Below, piece after piece: positions 61,449 to 64,000 of a DNA stretch of 64,000 nucleotides (within the stretch, counting starts at the first letter, position 1; each line of letters starts with the position of its first letter). The position numbers were made by a program, and so were the translations under genes. The notes beneath the pieces are model-generated. The model was not told where the DNA came from, ran no database searches, and saw only the letters and a list, made by a program, of their open reading frames with translations. The stretch comes from Diploptera punctata (taxonomy: Eukaryota; Arthropoda; Insecta; Blattodea; Blaberidae), in the NCBI GenBank assembly GCA_030220185.1, contig JASPKZ010007797.1:1966001-2030000 (forward strand), given 5' to 3'.

Positions 61449-61804
61449 TTTGTTAGGACTATTTAACAAATAAAATTAAGCTGTTTACTCAAGAATTATT
61501 ATTTAAATATAGTTACCGGTGTTTTAAAATATTTATTTATTTAATGTAAATGGTGATGTTTGAAAACAAATCAGAAATGTGAGGTTATGTTTATTCACTA
61601 CTATTTGATCATATTATTTTTTGCCAAATAGGATCGCAATATTGTAAGAATGCACCTTAGGGAGAAATAATGAAACACATCAAACTGTATATTATAACCA
61701 ACATTACAGATTATTAATTTTTTAGTAAACAAATCAGTAAAATCAAGGAATCTTTTCATTAAGGTAGAATTTTTATCACTCACCTCATATTGTTCTTCTT
61801 ATTT

Positions 61805-61848
61805 GACTATAAACTAGTTTCGGAACATAATTTCTGTTCCATCCTCAG
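61805..61848 (-). ncRNA. Hammerhead-like motif, left arm
   Basis: Exact inverse of 61898-61941. Confidence 0.45.
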
Positions 61849-61897
61849 TATCGTCACGACCATTGTTCTGTTGTCTTGAAGAGCTGTCGTGACGATA

Positions 61898-61941
61898 CTG
61901 AGGATGGAACAGAAATTATGTTCCGAAACTAGTTTATAGTC
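61898..61941 (+). ncRNA. Hammerhead-like motif, right arm
   Basis: CTGAGGA, T, GGAACA-gaaatta-TGTTCC (six pairs), GAAA, CTA-GTTTA-TAGT (ACTA/UAGU stem III with loop), C. I see no good stem I. Confidence 0.5.
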
Positions 61942-62324
61942 AAATAAGAAGAACAATATGAGGTGAGTGATAAAAATTCTACCTTAATGAATATACCTCA
62001 TAGTGAGAATTCCTAAAATAAGTAATCTTTTCATTATTTGCTGTATTCAATGTATTTGTTGGAGAGTTAGTCACTGCAAAATAATGCTCTGACCTGTTTA
62101 GAATATTAAAAAGGAGGAGCCTTCTTTATCACAAAAGCAGGAGCTGATAAAGAGAAGTCGATAAAGAGTGAGGTGAAACTCGACTGTCATTGGTTGTAAA
62201 ACAAAATTCATTGAAATGTGATTGGTCATTGGCTATGGTACCATTTGGGGCATGAGTTAAATAGTCAGATAAATGCAGGGAAAGCAAAAAGATATTTGAA
62301 AACCAGAGTAAACCAAAGCAAATC

Positions 62325-62517
62325 ATAGAAGCTAGATTAGAGGATAGGAGAAACAAGAGGAAGACCTAGAAAGACATTTATGGATACAATAGAGGAGACA
62401 GCAAAAAGGAATGAGAAAAGCACAGGAGAATTGAAAAGGATGGAAGAATCTGGAAGAGATGGATAGAAGCCACTTCAATGTTGTGATTCAAAAGGGCAAA
62501 GAAGAAGAAGAAAACCA
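62325..62517 (+). mobile_element. LINE C-terminal end with GAA tail
   Basis: The frames give GEARLEDRRNKRKTRKTFMD, TIEETAKRNEKSTGELKRME and a WIEAT-like end, then GAAGAAGAAGAAAA. Comparable LINEs end GRPRKTWMD-IEE, RW-KWIE. It abuts a PLE fragment directly. Confidence 0.65.
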
Positions 62518-62885
62518 GAGTGAAGGAACATCTTAAGAATGTTAAAAATAGGGAAGTAGAAGAATTGGCAGTAGTCACTCATGCTTGGTAAAAATACATA
62601 AAATTGAAAGAAAGACTAAATTAGTAAAACAAATAAAAACCTAAAGAGCTCACAATTTGAAAAAAAAAATCTACATTAAAAAAAACTAGGAGAAATTCAT
62701 GAATTTTGAAATTCCCAAGGAATGTGATTTGTTTTGGAGGTTCATCGGTCTAACAACAGATGGAGGAAGAAGCAGTGCATCATGACAACAGAACACAGAA
62801 CAATGACTGTGCAAAAACTGATGATGGAATAATTACGTAACTGGTCTAAAAAGAAAACAAAATATGAGGTGAGGTGATGTATTTG
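62515..62885 (+). pseudogene. PLE GIY-YIG C-terminal relic with 3' end
   Basis: TRVKEHLKNVKNREVEELAV and VTHAW then breaks, ending MNFEIPKECDLFWRFIGLTTD-like. Downstream CTGATGATGG (a canonical CUGAUGA core word) with a degraded GAAA, GGTCTAAAAAG, and ATATGAGGTGAGGTG. Confidence 0.7.
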
Positions 62886-63320
62886 ACTGTGACCATGTGA
62901 TTTAAATACTGTGTCTGTGATTAAAGTTTTAACTCTTCTTTACATTTGTTAGTGAATCTGGTATTCATTTAAGTTTGTTTTGAATTATTACACAGTGTTT
63001 TTTTTTATCTCAAATTAAGCATCATGATGAATAATGTACTCTTCAGACCAAGCTGTTCAAGTTTAATGTTTTCAAATGAAATTAAGAAATATTGTTTATA
63101 GATTTACATATTTATTACACTGAATGATAAAAATATTAATTTTGAATGTACAATTAGTTATTCAAGAAGCCCAAAACATTGTCAAATAAATTAACATGTT
63201 TGCTAATGAGTCATTCCATTATATTTTACCAATTAAATTTTTCTTCCAGGCTAACACTCCATGTTTTTGAAGTTATAATTAAATTTTAACATTTGCTATA
63301 ATGGACAAATTATTAATTTG
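62886..63320. other. No gene seen
   Basis: AT-rich, no recognised repeat. Confidence 0.4.
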
Positions 63321-63324
63321 TACA

Positions 63325-63400
63325 GAAAAATTAATACCTGAACTGGGATTTGAACCTGAACTTCTGGCCTTGTATGCCAGTGTGCTATCTATTACTCTAA
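63325..63400 (-). repeat. SINE G tRNA-like head
   Basis: On the minus strand GTAATAGATAGCACACTGGC and B-box-like GGTTCAAATCCC. Confidence 0.6.
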
Positions 63401-63419
63401 TTCTTTGTTTTTTATTTTA

Positions 63420-63515
63420 GAAAGAAAAATTAATACTTGGACTGGGATTCGAACCCCGGATCTCTAACTCTGCGTGTCGGTATGATACCCATTACACCAT
63501 CTGAACTCCAATACA
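63420..63515 (-). repeat. SINE G tRNA-like head
   Basis: Minus strand: GATGGTGTAATGGGTATCAT, CCGGGGTTCGAATCCCAG, a full B-box. Same polarity as its neighbour at 63325; the head continues into ATTAATTTTTCTTTC. Confidence 0.65.
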
Positions 63516-63649
63516 AACATCAACAATTCTTTCCATATACCGGTATACAATTCTCTTTCATCAGAAGGCTGGTAGCGTTAATTTTTCTTTTTAAAATAAA
63601 ACTAAGTCCAATTCTGAAAAATGTTGATTTAAAGATATCAAAAAACTAA

Positions 63650-63695
63650 TTCTTTATACTCCAATGTGCTATCCATTATACTAATTCAGGCTTGT
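63650..63695 (-). repeat. SINE G fragment
   Basis: CTCCAATGTGCTATCCATTA, inverse of the A-box region of the copies around it. Confidence 0.5.
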
Positions 63696-63719
63696 GGTGC
63701 AAATGCTAATTTTTAACAT

Positions 63720-63830
63720 TTACATCAGGAATCTGAATTGGTGTAATGGATAGCACATTGGCATACAAAGTCAGAAGTTAGGGTTCAAATCCCTATTTAG
63801 GCGTTAATTTTTCTTTACAAATTATTAACT
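63720..63830 (+). repeat. SINE G tRNA-like copy
   Basis: GGTGTAATGGATAGCACATT, GGGTTCAAATCCCT, then GCGTTAATTTTTCTTTACAA. Confidence 0.65.
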
Positions 63831-64000
63831 TCATGTTTGTCTACTGCTGTGGTACACATATTCAGGAAATCATGGCTGTTCATAAAACAAGAACTGAACC
63901 AATAGTAATACCAACAGCCAATAAAATATAGCTCGCCCATCTTAGATTGTGTGAAGAATAATTCTTCTGGAGAACCATCTATAAATATAGGGAATGTTTC

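Larger units (their letters stand above)
61762..62023. mobile_element. PLE-terminal foldback with 13-bp TSD
   Basis: Arms 61760-61860 and 61886-61986 are perfect inverted copies (101 of 101). AATCTTTTCATTA at 61749-61761 and 62024-62036. The right tail is 37 nt longer (ATACCTCATAGTGAGAATTC). The paralogous locus near 44140-44155 (GGAATCTGCTCATTATTTGC) is an empty site. Confidence 0.92.
61005..62255 (+). repeat. Unclassified repeat E, copy 2, with two insertions
   Basis: Matches 43625-44345 except for LINE B (61124-61448) and a PLE foldback (61762-62023). Both insertions show target duplications that are single in copy 1. Confidence 0.8.

Noticed and set aside
63425..63510. Functional tRNA gene
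   Set aside because: Multiple similar tRNA-like copies occur within 500 bp with a common ATTAATTTTTCTTT flank; it is a SINE.

Overview
The window looks like intergenic and intronic DNA from a large, repeat-rich insect genome. AT-rich spacers, a spliced four-exon gene, tRNA-derived SINEs and decayed copies of nearly every eukaryotic transposon class point that way. The repeat mix suggests a cockroach or termite (Blattodea), but that is an impression, not a proof. No rRNA operon, CRISPR array, bacterial operon or convincing functional tRNA gene is visible.

The one host gene I can model is on the + strand at 10195-17753. Four short exons (184, 155, 75 and 54 coding bases) splice in frame to a 155-residue protein. 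It starts Met-Gly-Cys-Gly-Ser-Ser, a likely myristoylation/palmitoylation signal, and continues into a basic stathmin-like helix. It most resembles stathmin domain-containing protein 1 (STMND1). Its introns are almost entirely mobile DNA.

Layout. 1-5000: a LINE split by a pogo/Tigger element, a second LINE tail, and a SINE split by a 1.8-kb Penelope-like element (PLE) foldback. 5000-10000: SINEs and a hAT relic with a perfect 8-bp target duplication. 10000-18000: the gene. 18000-25000: SINEs, PLE fragments, and a hAT element hosting a LINE and a possible tyrosine-recombinase element. 25000-33200: an RNase H LINE, LINE tails, an LTR-like stretch and an R2-like endonuclease relic. 33600-39100: a LINE split by a second LINE, itself split by a ZMYM1-type hAT transposon. 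39100-40100: two more PLE foldbacks. 41400-42640: a LINE split by a SINE that carries mitochondrial 16S rRNA sequence. 43600-52000: an unclassified repeat, Helitron-like, mariner-like and Tc1-like relics and a PLE foldback. 52000-64000: SINEs, another LINE, a cluster of heat-shock elements with a TATA box, and a pair of paralogous repeats that reveal empty insertion sites.

The most interesting pattern is the PLE material. At least five insertions are inverted repeats flanked by clean 11-14-bp target duplications. Both outer ends are the element's 3' end, and one arm is longer than the other by about 37-85 nt, a tail with a CCTCATAATGTT-like core. Nearly all 3' ends carry a compact CUGANGA - hairpin - GAAA - short stem - UH motif resembling a minimal hammerhead ribozyme. 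PLEs are known to carry such ribozymes and to form complex insertions; the number, divergence and uniform geometry here deserve follow-up.
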